In this document: positions 1 through 10,300 of the stretch, piece by piece
Numbering within the stretch: the stretch's first letter is position 1
Layout of the letters: each line of letters opens with the position of its first letter
Origin: Zygnema cylindricum
Taxonomy: Eukaryota > Streptophyta > Zygnematophyceae > Zygnematales > Zygnemataceae
Reading direction: 5' to 3'
NCBI GenBank assembly: GCA_037447655.1
Contig: JBBHKE010000832.1
Span: 64,001-88,781, forward strand
Length of the DNA: 24,781 nt
The notes under the pieces: model-generated
The model's input: only the letters and a program-made list of their open reading frames with translations
Told to the model about the DNA's origin: nothing
The model's database searches: none
Program-made: the position numbers and the translations under genes

Positions 1-646
1 CCATAATAACATGTGCAACCAACTTTTTTGTTTTGAATGCAGTGATAACCTATCAATCAATTGACTGCTTCGATTCCGTCTATTCTAGCTACCTTAGACT
101 CGCTTTGATGGTGTAATCGACTTACTGTGTTCATCCATGCCCCCTCTACTCATCGATAAAAGGAAATCCTTACGTTCAAAAGCTCGGGCAATATTCAGCC
201 TCTTGATTCCTAAACTCACTTATCCATGACTCATAAAGCGATAATGAAGCTCTGTGAATTTTCACTCCTCAAGTTCCCAAGTCAGCATACATTTCGTCGT
301 ACCTCAAGAATGGAAATGACCAAATTTGAAAATACTGACAAAGGAAATTTGACCAATAATGCAACAAACATAACTTGAAAACCATAAAGTTTTTTTTTTA
401 AAGCATGAATTCACGGAAAAGAATGCATGTCAAAGGGATAAATTGATGCGACGACTCAATGTGGTTATACATAGGTTCATCATAAGGCATAAAAAAAAAC
501 CATAACTTTGACAAAATCTACAAGGCAACAAAAATGGTAACGTCCTTGCCACAACATAATCAGAATGCATGAACCGATGGTTGCACAAAGTGCATGGTGT
601 GTTTGACACAAACAATTAAGCAAATTGTTAAGGCTGCATATTTCAC
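1..646. other. No recognisable gene; intron or flank of the phosphatase gene
   Basis: AT-rich sequence downstream of the exon-2 donor. Because the phosphatase frame is incomplete at 647, this is most likely intron 2. No phosphatase motif, splice-bounded open frame or repeat stands out on either strand. Confidence 0.5.
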
Positions 647-782
647 CTTCAATCACGGAATATTTGAAAATGTTAGGCCATGCCGGCTGGATATGTGTGG
701 CCACGGTTAAAACATGAGTAACACCGTTCTTCTCTAGAAATTGTCGATTCTTCGCTGCTCCCACAGAGCCTAGAAATAATCC
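647..782 (-). CDS. Phosphatase gene exon 2: start of the DSP domain
   Basis: The exon begins after a CAG acceptor (at 783-785) with GGA, phase 0, matching the end of exon 1. It encodes 45 codons plus one base, from GLFLGS to SVIE, and stops at a donor reading GTGAAA. The visible strands and helix (GLFLGS, AAKNRQFLEKNGVTHVLTVA) are the conserved first part of the dual-specificity phosphatase fold. The next exon should begin with two bases completing the codon that starts with G, and should carry the catalytic cysteine. Alternative longer reading through the acceptor (VWQ before GLFLGS) is possible but breaks phase with exon 1. Confidence 0.8.
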
Positions 783-2110
783 CTGCCACACATTCCCAAG
801 TCCTCATGACAGGATGAGCTCTGTCTGGTATAAGCGCGACCATTATGTTGTTAGAAAACATGAAAGCAATCTTGAAAGACGTGGTGATCAGATAAACGTC
901 ATCCACAGGTTGGGAAGATGGACTATAGTCATACAGCTTCAAATGATTGGAGTTATTGAAACCACCAAAGTACAAGCAAACAGCAAAGAGTTGTATGGAC
1001 TAAATAACACCCAAGAGACGTGCTAATTTTTTTCTCAAAAATGTTATCAACAACTGCAATTGACATAAATGTGCAGCGTTAAAAACTAGCCCGACCCCTT
1101 CGAAGTCATCACCTTTTTTTCACTAACCTCCTCCCTTGAAAACAACACTGCAGATAATTCCAGCTTATAATAAGCATTAATAAGCTTACTTTATCCACCT
1201 CCGCAGGTACATGATCCATATCCGTACGTCTTGCTGCCATCATGCCTCTCAGAAGCGACAACTTATACTCAATCTCAGTGTTAGTTTCTGAAACTGGAGG
1301 CTCTTCCTCATCTTCCTCACCACCAGGCAAATCCCTCCCTCTGTTGCCTCCATGCCTCCAGGCTCCGCCTGAAACAAAGAAATTGCTTCCGCAACCTGAT
1401 GAACCACATCTGGAATGGCTGTCTTGTTCATCTCCATATGACTTGTGGCAATTCTTCTTTGCATTCTGATAACTTAAACCTTCCAGACTTCCCTCTCGAG
1501 TCGGTCGGCCACCTGAGACTTGCTGCCACGTACCCTCTCTCTCTTGCTGCCATGTGGCCGCCTCTCCCTCTCGATCGATATCACTTGGAGCATCATTTGG
1601 AGCAGCAGCTGGTACTCCTGATGTAGTCGATTCCTGAAACTTTCTTTGTTCATACTGGCTCCTGTTTTCACAAAAACCTTCTCCTCTCTCACAATTCACT
1701 TCCCTCCGTAAAAGATTTACAATATTCCTTACAGCATCTGCCAGACGCATATTCCCTGGATCCGTTAAAGTCCCTCCATGGTCACTCTCTTCTTGGTGCT
1801 CTTCATTTCCCGATCTTAAAGGTTTGGATCCTTCCAGATTACCTGGAATGTCAAGCCTGTCCACTCCTTTCCGAGTACCGTTTCCAAGCTTTGAACTACA
1901 CCTGCCTTCCTCTTCTCCTCCCACACCCGTAAGACTGTTTTCAGGAGAATCTTCACGTGATCCACTCCATTTTGTCCTATCTTGCCAAGCAGAAGGATCC
2001 AATACTCCGCCTTGTTCATATTCTTTCCCTATGGATTCCTCTGATTCGGCTTCTTCTAGTCTGGCGAATGCTTTCCTTGAATCCTCAACAAACCGGCAGC
2101 CATCCTCCAT
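647..2110 (-). CDS. Dual-specificity protein phosphatase, 5' part of gene (two exons, continues past window start)
   Basis: Two minus-strand exons, 2110-1190 and 782-647, joined in phase 0 across a 407-bp intron, make a protein start of 352 residues. Residues 308-352 match the beginning of a DsPTP1-type dual-specificity phosphatase domain: 'GLFLGSVGAAKN', then 'THVLTVA' and 'PNIFKYSVIE'. This family removes phosphate from Tyr and Ser/Thr of proteins, often MAP kinases; that role is known for the family, not shown here. The catalytic HCxxGxxRS loop and preceding Asp should lie in the next exons; I searched 1-646 on the minus strand and found none, so the gene runs out of the window. The first 307 residues are hydrophilic and low-complexity, unusually long for plant DsPTP1 proteins, which begin the domain close to the N-terminus. 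Identification of the domain is firm; the exact subfamily is not. Confidence 0.75.
1190..2110 (-). CDS. Phosphatase gene exon 1: long acidic N-terminal extension
   Basis: The open frame starts at an ATG at 2110 (MEDGCRF...), the first ATG after an upstream in-frame stop. It encodes 307 residues rich in E, D, G, S, R and Q. There is an acidic stretch near the end (GGEEDEEEPPVSE) and a small internal echo (TWQQEREG / TWQQVSGG). No enzyme motif, signal peptide or membrane segment is visible, so it is probably a disordered regulatory region. The exon ends in DHVPAEVDK at 1190, followed by a donor reading GTAAGC. The 'VPAEVDK' segment leads straight into 'GLFLGS' of exon 2, as the short lead-in does in plant dual-specificity phosphatases. 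Confidence 0.65.
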
Positions 2111-2250
2111 AACACAGAAACTAGCAGGAGACGTCTCGTCCTCTCTATGACAGTGTGTACTGCAACGTGGATTGCAACAAGAGTTTAAAGAAAGCTAGAA
2201 AACACAGTATGGCGACGGTGTTAGTGTCACGGTCACAGAGAATTACAGTA

Positions 2251-2761
2251 CACCGCGAATCGTAATTAGAGTAAATTACTCTAATTCGGTCGCTCGAAAT
2301 TTCGACTCTATCACATCAAATAGAGTAAATGACTCTAATTTGTTCATTATACTATTTAAGATAAGGTTTAATTAGCGTTTTTAATTCTAATATATGTTCG
2401 TTTTAAATAGTGTGGAGTACGGATGACGTCCGTCCGTGCAAAATTGTACTTTTATAAATAAAAAAAGTACAAATAATGATTTAATACAAGCCATTATCAT
2501 GTAACTGCGTTTTAACAATCCGCGTAGTGCAAACGTCATAGTGACGATAAACTGTATGTTTTGTAAATTTCTGTACGAATACCTTATTTACAGTAGAGGA
2601 TATTAACTTGCCAAATTAGAGTACACCGCATAAATTAGAGTAAATTGACTAAATTCCTTTCTGAAACAGTTCTATCACATAAACTAGAGTAAATTACTCT
2701 AATTATTTTTTTCTCTTTTTTTACTCTAATTTTTTCATTACTCTAATTACGATGCGCGGTG
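2251..2761. mobile_element. Non-autonomous inverted-repeat transposon (CACCG family, copy 1)
   Basis: The ends are inverted copies of each other. The left end reads CACCGCGAATCGTAATTAG and the right end, reverse-complemented, reads CACCGCGCATCGTAATTAG, one mismatch over about 25 bases, both followed by AGTAA. TA dinucleotides flank each side (2249-2250 and 2762-2763), consistent with a TA target duplication. Inside, the block AATTAGAGTAA-A-TTACTCTAATT (2264-2286) and four to five variants of it are repeated near both ends. No long open frame is present, so it would depend on a transposase made elsewhere. It sits just upstream of the phosphatase start codon. TA flanks suggest a Tc1/mariner-like source, but the terminal sequence is not one I can name. 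Confidence 0.65.
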
Positions 2762-2784
2762 TACTGTACTGTACTGTACTGTAG
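2761..2784. repeat. Pentanucleotide microsatellite (GTACT)n
   Basis: Four full copies of GTACT plus a partial one, directly at the right border of the inverted-repeat element. The element's own last bases (GGTGTACTG) may have seeded it. Confidence 0.8.
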
Positions 2785-2802
2785 TTCTATCTTTAGTCCG
2801 TG

Positions 2803-3058
2803 TGACGTGGACGATTATAAACGCAAAAAGGTTTGAAAGGCAACAGCCAACTGAAAATCTGTTGGGCTGGTAAATCGTCCTTTTTTCTAAATAAGGGTCT
2901 TGTTTAAAAGCATCATGTCTTGAGATAGTCACGTGCGAAACTGTTAATTTTGAATCGTCGCAACGTCACACGTGTTTCAAAGTATGAGCCACGTAAATAT
3001 TATACATAGGATATCTCTAGTTCGTCAAAGAACTATGTTACGCATGGTGTTGACGTCA
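2803..3058. promoter_or_regulatory. Cluster of bZIP-type boxes (ACGTG / TGACGTCA)
   Basis: Within 256 bases lie TGACGTGG (2803), TCACGTGC (2929), CACACGTG (2967) and the palindrome TGACGTCA (3051). These match known plant bZIP binding sites (G-box, ABRE and as-1/CRE types). They lie 690-950 bp upstream of the phosphatase ATG, with a transposon in between. They could be the phosphatase's original promoter or belong to a gene not seen; orientation cannot be read from palindromic sites. Confidence 0.4.
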
Positions 3059-3263
3059 GAGTGAATCGAGAAATCGCCTACTCCAGACATCTTGGAACTT
3101 CATAGCAAATGCATTCTCATCGGACGGACATAATTGGTCCAAATACTACAGTAACGATGCTTTTGGCGTGATGGCAGATTTTGGCCGATAATATAAATAT
3201 AAATATGGCACACAAGGACTATCCTACGCACAGCACAAAATGCATTTGAATCTGCGCATATAA

Positions 3264-4026
3264 GGGTAACCTTCCATTAGGCGAAAAGTGGGGTTGTTTA
3301 CTGGAGAAAGCACCTTTCCGTGCTAAGCCGTACTGGTATTTTTTTTTTTTTCAAAAGATTTTCACTAGAAATTCGTTAAGATTCTCCAGATTTTTTGGCG
3401 AAAACTTCCACCGTCCGATTTCGAATTTTCGACGCAAACGCCCCTTCTATCCAGTGTCTGGCTAGTCTCCTTCGATTGTCCTCAGGAGGACACCACTTTG
3501 TGCTTACTGGACCCGTGTATTGGTCCACTTGTAAAAGTCGAGTCGATCCACGACGGACGTGAAGTCATAAACTTACATGTGGCAAATGGCGTGTACCTTC
3601 TGACATCAAAGCCATCCTGTTCGACGATAAAATCTTGGTTGTAAGACATCCTGTCAAGCCTCCGCTGGTACAGCGATAATACATGAACGTACAAATGGTA
3701 CACTCATGGACATTTGTACAAATTTTCATTTTGCAACGGTTTTCATAACCGTTGGTACAACGACAAATACAAGGACGTACAGATTGTACATTAGCGTGAC
3801 GCTACTATATATTTTAATCGGCGTCCGCTCGTACAGATACGCAGTTACGATTTTTACCTTTTCGAAACTTTCATTATTCCCGGGCGGCTCAAGAAAATCC
3901 TACGTGGTACCAATTACAATCTAACACATAAGCAATTTTTGCTTCACTGGCACGACCTGATGGAAAGGTGTTACAATATTAAACGTGACCGTACGATTAC
4001 TGGGAACGCCTGATGGAAGGTTACCC
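3264..4026. mobile_element. Harbinger/Tourist-type MITE A
   Basis: A 763-bp element with terminal inverted repeats GGGTAACCTTCCATTAGGCG (left) and, reverse-complemented, GGGTAACCTTCCATCAGGCG (right), one mismatch in 20. Each side is flanked by TAA (3261-3263 and 4027-4029). A 3-bp TWA target duplication with GG-starting ends is typical of PIF/Harbinger elements. It has no transposase frame; it contains hairpins such as CAACGGTTTTCATAACCGTTG around 3736 and many GTAC motifs. Its left 100-150 bp is related to the right end of the neighbouring MITE B in inverted orientation. Confidence 0.8.
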
Positions 4027-4029
4027 TAA

Positions 4030-4795
4030 GGGTGAAGTTCCATTAGGACGTTCTGTAATTGTACGGCCAACATTGTAATTGTACGGCCAACATTACAGAA
4101 TGCTACAATTTGAACGAAGTTCCATTGCGCAGTTTGTAATCCACGTGTTAGCAGAAGTGTGGTGCCACGTCACTACAGATTTGATATTGAAAATCGTCAA
4201 TGATTTTCACACTGACCAAAAATCTTCATTTGCGTACCATGTACGTGCGTACCAGGTCATCGTTTAACACAACTTTTGTCCTCATTGCAGACGACTTGTC
4301 AGACACCACGTCATTTTTTTAAGGTTCATGTTTTTACGCGTCACAACTTGTTTTTACACGTGACGAATGAGCGCTGCCGGAAATAGTGTGACGACTGGGA
4401 GCTAACAAAAATAGCGTGACAAAAGTGCATTACGAGATTTCGTTTGTATTTTCTGTTGGATTTTTGAATGCGTATATCGTGTGCGAAATTTTTTGATTTT
4501 CGTTGGTTGCCATCTTGACACGTATGCTCATTATCCAACGTGTCGCGGCTCAAATTTTTCTGTAATTGGTGATGTACCTCGCGAGGTACATCACCAATTA
4601 CAGAAACTTTCGAAGCGAATGCTTCGCAAAAAAATATCCAACGGTCACTGATAACTCCCAAACTTTTGGAGAATATTGGCAAGATTCTCTGTAATGTTGT
4701 TTTCCGGATAAAAACAAAATAAGAGGTACGGCATAGTACGGAGAGGTCCAAATTTCTGTAAACAACCTCACTTTTCGTCTAATGGAACTTCACCC
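4030..4795. mobile_element. Harbinger/Tourist-type MITE B, abutting MITE A
   Basis: A 766-bp element with ends GGGTGAAGTTCCATTAGGACG (left, followed by related sequence) and, reverse-complemented, GGGTGAAGTTCCATTAGACG (right). TAA lies at 4027-4029 and 4796-4798, and the left TAA is shared with MITE A. The two elements have nearly the same length and related but diverged ends in opposite orientation, so they are two members of one family rather than a duplication. It carries a 20-bp direct repeat near its left end (GTAATTGTACGGCCAACATT twice, from about 4056) and a long perfect palindrome at 4557-4606. No coding frame is convincing. Confidence 0.8.
4557..4606. repeat. 50-bp perfect palindrome, no spacer
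   Basis: The two 25-base arms are exact reverse complements around CTCGCGAG (centre between 4581 and 4582), the outer part of each arm reading CTGTAATTGGTGATGTACC or its complement. It can form a cruciform or RNA hairpin. It is internal to MITE B. Confidence 0.95.
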
Positions 4796-4810
4796 TAATT
4801 CGGTTCAAAA

Positions 4811-5466
4811 CACCGTCAATCGCCCTATTCTTAATAACACTATATTTGCGCCCCTAAACTTTGAACCTTTACCTAAAATAGAATTTACTCATACGAGTTT
4901 TTCGTTTACGGTAACATAGGTATACTTTAATTAGCATCAATTACACCAATTTAAACAGTTTTTAAATAGTATAGTGTCCGAAATGCGTCGGGTCGTACAG
5001 AAACTGTTCGCAGTTTCGTACAAAAGTACAAAAAAAGTGTCAGGAAACGTTGTCGATACGAGAAAGTGAGAGGCGTCGACACGCGAAAGCGCAGTAAGGA
5101 CATATTCCCATGTAACCGAAACGAATTCTTGTTACTTTTTCTTTAGCAAAGATTTTCCGTACTACTTTCAAAGCGTTCCGGTGTAACGCAATGAGCGTAC
5201 CGTGGTTCCTTACCAATAAAGATGGCGGAAAATCGCGCGAACCTGTTCTCACATGTTCAAAAATCGAGTGTGTGAACAGAGGTTATACCGGCAACACAAT
5301 GGGGAAAAGTAAAAAATGTACCCGAACTAGAGTAATGTGTATAATTAAGAGCTGATTTTTTTCTTGGCGAAAGGCCCTGAACTCAAGTTAGAGTTTATAA
5401 CAACAATTATTTTTTTAGTACTGTAGTTATTGACTCATTTCTTAACGCTAATAGCGATTCACGGTG
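4811..5466. mobile_element. CACCG-family inverted-repeat element, copy 2
   Basis: The left end reads CACCGTCAATCGCCCTATTC and the right end, reverse-complemented, CACCGTGAATCGCTATTAGC, 12 of the first 13 bases matching. TA follows the right end (5467-5468); the left flank is AA, so the target duplication is decayed or the border is off. It starts 15 bp after MITE B. Internal sequence includes a GTAC-rich hairpin around 4995-5025. No coding frame found. Confidence 0.5.
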
Positions 5467-7222
5467 TAGCCTGCCGTAGGGTCTTAATTCCAAACAGGAC
5501 AAGTTGAGCATTTCTTCGACCAACAATTTCTTAACGAACCATTCCTGCGGTAACGTCTGTTAAAAGTCCATCTGGTTCCATGTGACTCAGTTCCGTACAT
5601 TGGTCATGCTCTTGTCGAATTTCGCCAGACTCTGGTGGCAACGGGCGGTACAATCCCGCTACTCGAAGCAAGCAACCCCCGTAGAGGGTACGTCAGAAGG
5701 TACAATACAAACCTGACTCTCGAACGGCCGTCCGTACATCGTGCATTTGTGCATACGCATTGTAAAGAGCGGCGAACGGCTTAAAAGGGTAAATTGGACT
5801 TTAAAAGTCGCCTCCCAATTTCCCACCAGATGGGAAGCCTAAAACAAGAATTTTCTCCATTTTTTTCTGGCGGGAAACGCAGTTGTAGAAAGTCAACCCA
5901 TGGCCTTCACATGACAGGCACAATGACCAACACTGCCAATCCACTTTCCTGTCAACACGTGGAATTGTAGGACCAAAAGAATTTGAGGGAAAGGGAGAGG
6001 AAAGACGAAGGAAATTGAGACTGCAGGCAGAAAGGTAGCTTTCCCATATGCCAGGGATTGATCTCTACTTGAATGGCTAAGCAACTGCCTCAAATTGTTC
6101 CACTTATATAGCAGTTTCTCTGGTACTGCTTGACATTTTCGACAAAGCTGCTACAAAGGTTATTCATTAACCTTCAAACCTGCCATGTCGTAAAACCATT
6201 TGTAAAATATATTTTAAAAGCAGTTCCTACACTGTTCCTATTTGTAAGCTTGTTTTCACTTCACGTGCAATTAACTCCATAAGAAGCAACGACAAGCACA
6301 TACCCCATGGAGAACGACAACAACAAATTTATTTAGTAACCCATTTATCATTGTTGAGCTTTCTTCATACGAAACTTTATACTACAAAAGGGAAAGGATT
6401 CTTAAGAGAACAACGATCCTGAGAGACAACAAAATTCGAGGATCAAAGCTGGGAATGTTGGCCTATAATCTTCCTTCAAAAGGGAACCAAAAAAAATAAA
6501 AAATTCCCTGCTACAAAATCACAATTGTTGAAAAATACACATTGTACTCCTCTATAATAAGTAGCCCTAAACATCATCTCTTTAAGTAGGAAAACTCCCA
6601 GGGTCATAAATATTGTCCCTAAAAACACCACCTAGCGCTGTAACTGAAAAGTTCACATGCTTTTCAACTAGTGACTCCCTCGAAATGGAGGAGAATGAGG
6701 GCGCTGTATTGCAATAATATGCAAAGCTTCTTTGTAAGTCAAAACAGTAATGAAAACAATAGCCATACAAATAGAAATTCCAGTTTTCAGTTTCAGTTTT
6801 GTTTTGTCTTGTTCAGTTTTCGTATACCGAGTCACTGAAAACATTTGCAATCTGTACGAATCTGAGAAAAATGTTAAAACGAACGCACGAACCTAAAATC
6901 ACTACTTTTAAAAACCAGCTTCAGTTGGTGTTCTCCACTTAAAAAAAATCCACCCCAAAAGAGTAAAAAGACGTTTTTCTTCGATTTCCAGTCAGGAACG
7001 AGGGCGTTTAACAGAACCGAAAGACTTTACACTGTCGACATTTCAATTCCAATCCTCGGTATGACATTCCTCGCTTGAGAGGTTAGGACTGAGCTGCCAA
7101 ACCATCAACCGGAATTCACAAAAAAAGGGTAGAGGAGAGGAGAAGAGAGGAGAGGAGAGGCGAGAAAGAAAAGGGATGGCCGGAGAAAGGCGTCCCACGG
7201 TTCTATAAACTGATTTTAAAAA
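5467..7222. other. Region downstream of the coiled-coil gene; no gene seen
   Basis: 1.75 kb with only short, unconvincing frames. A minus-strand AATAAA lies at 6328-6333, about 890 bases after the coiled-coil stop codon, and could serve as its polyadenylation signal; plants tolerate many variants, so this is weak. A GA-rich tract occupies about 7129-7170. Confidence 0.4.
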
Positions 7223-7324
7223 CTAGTATTTGAATTTCCTCTTGATTGAGGATTTTTCATAGGGTATCCTCGATGATTTCCTCTTCGTGGCCCCGTTCGA
7301 CTCCATTGGTTGCTTGTCCTCCCT
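7223..7324 (-). CDS. Coiled-coil gene exon 16: basic C-terminal tail and stop
   Basis: 33 residues and TAG: REDKQPMESNGATKRKSS then RIPYEKSSIKRKFKY. Using the AG before AGG (phase 0) fits the rest of the gene. A nearby, more pyrimidine-rich acceptor (TTCTCCAG, exon from 7329) would need a phase-1 donor. Lys/Arg clusters (KRK, KRKFK) could be a nuclear signal or bind acidic partners. It is 850 bp from exon 15, so assignment to this gene is by phase and orientation only. Confidence 0.5.
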   Translation of the reverse strand, partial: REDKQPMESNGATKRKSSRIPYEKSSIKRKFKY

Positions 7325-10300
7325 CTTGTCTGGAGAACCCATTTTCCCAAAACTACCAAACGTCAACTTGTGGTACTGTAATTGCAGTATCATATCAAAA
7401 GGTGTACATAAGTTCCTAGCTTTCCGTATGCAAATTGCTTGTGAACCTTTCAAACTCAAAACTAATTTTTAAGCTTAAATATGTTCACGCCCCAATGTTC
7501 TGCACATTAAACTTACAACCTATGCATGTAAAACTTATTTGTAATTAACTTATAAAAAGAATGGATGAAGAAAGGCAGTTGAGGCAATTGCCTTTACTCA
7601 AATACAAATAAGTAGCGCAAAGATCAAATATATCCCAAGGTGATAAGGAGATTAAAGAGAATAAACTCGTCTAGAAATTATTCAGAATTCACTCCCGCCT
7701 CCGGCCGCCCTTCCCTCCCCCCTCCTCCGCCTCCTCCCTCCCCCTCTCCTCTTCTACCCCATGGTTTTACAAAATATCTAGCTCATAACTCAGAAGTGTT
7801 TAAACATTAAGAGAACAAATTAACATGGAAGAACTAAAAGGGAGCTGCTACATTTTTGGGATGCTTTAGGGCGTAAAGATTTATCATGATTTACAGGGTT
7901 TCAAAACTAATGGGTTCAAGGGTTTTCCAGAAACAAATCAGGTTTTTATGGGTTTTGTGGGTTTTAGTCAGCTTGTCCCACTGCCATCCAGACAGAGATA
8001 CAACATAGGACCTCAAATAGAATGTCACCCAAAACGATACCGTCACCTGTGACCCCAACTTTCCATGACCGAAACACAGAAAAAAAAAAGTGGTTCCCTC
8101 CTCTTTATCCACCTCTCCCTTCCTCCCTCCCTCCCTCCCTCCTCCCCTCCCCCACACGAGCTCCACTGACTTGGGCTTGGGCTGCTGCAGCTTCCAGATG
8201 GTAGCTCGCCTCCTCCTCCATACGAGGCATCTGGTCTAGGTCTCCCGTCTCTCTCTCCCTCGACCCCACCTCCGACTTCAGAACTTCCACTTGCCTTTGT
8301 AGCTCCTTAAGTGCCTGCACAGCGTCAATACCACCACCATTCACAGTTAATAGCGCAGATTACAATTAATAGGTATTACAATTAATGTGGACCAACGAAT
8401 AACATGGGCAGAATAATAAAATTATTCATACTCCCCTGGTGTAGGCAGGAAAAAGACCTAAATGGTCTCTTGTTGTCCACTCCATTTACTATAACTGTGC
8501 TCTACACTATTATCTGTACGCTGCAGAAGATTGACACCACGAATGTACATGATCCACATTAATTTAAACATACCATGATTGAATGTGTGGCACAATGTAG
8601 GTCTCTCTAGAAAACCCTGAAAAGACCTGAAAGAGCACCATAATTGGTGAAGGAGAGGTTTTTGTCTGAGCACATCAAATGTAGGTTCCATCTCATTAAA
8701 GGCTATTCTGAGATTGTCAAAATAGACAGAAAACGAGTACGGATCATATAACATGAGCCAGCAAGATTTGCCCTATCAAAAATAAGAAGAAATCGTTTTA
8801 TAAAAGTCTCAATGTCCGAGTAAGGAGTCAGGGTGAATCTTGCATCAAAGTACAAGCATCAAAGTACAAATTGCATGTACAGAAATGACGGAGATATCCT
8901 GGAAACTACACCATGAATCGCTATTAGCGGTTTGGTTCCGGTTTTTGCTTGCCTCTGAGCACAAAACAAAGTTTATACTACTAATTGTCTTTTTTTTTTA
9001 ATTGTTAATCCTTTTCGCGGTTCACAATCATCCACAGTCATTTGGAATGAAATGAACGGAAATTAGAACTTTTTAACGCTCCCTTTACGCAAAGAACAAT
9101 TCACGGTGCACACATTGATTTGCTAAATTGGGTTATCTTCTAAAGTGCAGTCAATCCACAAGTCAATTCATATAATGCAAGAGATAACTAGTGTAACAAC
9201 TGTGTTTCTAGGAACTAAGTATAAATGAAAAAACATCTACTGTACAAATGTTTTCTCAACAGTTTTGGTAAAAAAACGAAACTGCACTAAAGCGGTTAAG
9301 ATTAACAGAGAAAAACCTTAATGTTGGAAGAAATGGCTGGATTTTTCAGCAGCTTCAGATCAAGCACATTCAATCTGTATTACTTCCCAACACGACACAG
9401 AGAAATCGGGAAAAAAAAAAAAACCAAAATACCCTCCAAAAGGCCACCCACAATTCCCCCAAAAATTCTCAAAAACCTTACAACACAAAAACCTTTAAAC
9501 CATCCCAGCAGCCCCTCAAAATCTCCCCCAAAAGAACCTCATAAAGCCCCTAAAATGCCCAGTTCAAACCTCTCAAAACCCCTCATACAGTCTCCTCCTC
9601 TACCGTCTGAAACCTAGAGTTGCATATTCAACGGGTTTTGCCGATAATCGACGTGTACTGTTTTTAGGTGTCTCGATAATTGATACATTGTCGGGATATA
9701 TCGAACTACCAATAATTGCAATAGATCCATATCGCAATATCAGCGATATGTACTTCAGTCTGTACATTCCTCAAAGCTCCTACAGTTCTTACATTCCTTT
9801 ATATGTTTTTTTATTTTTCTACTTTTCGTACATTTCGCAAATTACATGCATTTTGGACATTGGGACTTTTCCGGTTCATAAAACGCTCCTATCGAAAAAC
9901 GCGATGAGAACCGCAAAGATAGACCGGCGGAAGCTCGATTGGAATGGCCGGGGGAAATGGGGGGGACCTTTTATTTTATTTTCCATAATCTATGGAAAAG
10001 AGAAAAAAAAGAAAATACCGGAAATGCCCGTCATAGAATTTGTTAGCCATCACAATAAGGAACTTGATTCACCCAATTTGGGAGTTGATCCCAAAAAAAA
10101 ATGAAATGTGTAAAATAGTCGGATAATAAAATTTGAAAATATTTCTGTCCGTCCCATACTTTTTTTTATTTCTGATTGTGTTGGTCGCGAGGCAAGTTCT
10201 GAATGGCCAAAACTACAATCCAATTCATGCAAATTTGTGATTCGCGCAAAACGAGCGTTTTATGAACCAGAAAGGTTCCATAGTTGACTTCTGAGCCCTA

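Noticed and set aside
1109-1189. Continuation of the phosphatase exon-1 frame past the GTAAGC donor
   Set aside because: The added residues (VSLLMLIISWNYLQ...) are AT-rich intron translation; splicing at 1190 gives a clean phosphatase domain start.
7891-8166. 91-codon minus-strand frame overlapping the end of exon 15
   Set aside because: It begins in the GA-rich tract (GRGGGREGGRKGE) and continues into intron; no splice or family support.
9321-9617. 98-codon plus-strand frame rich in P, K and S
   Set aside because: It is a translation of the AAAACCC-rich degenerate repeat, not a gene.
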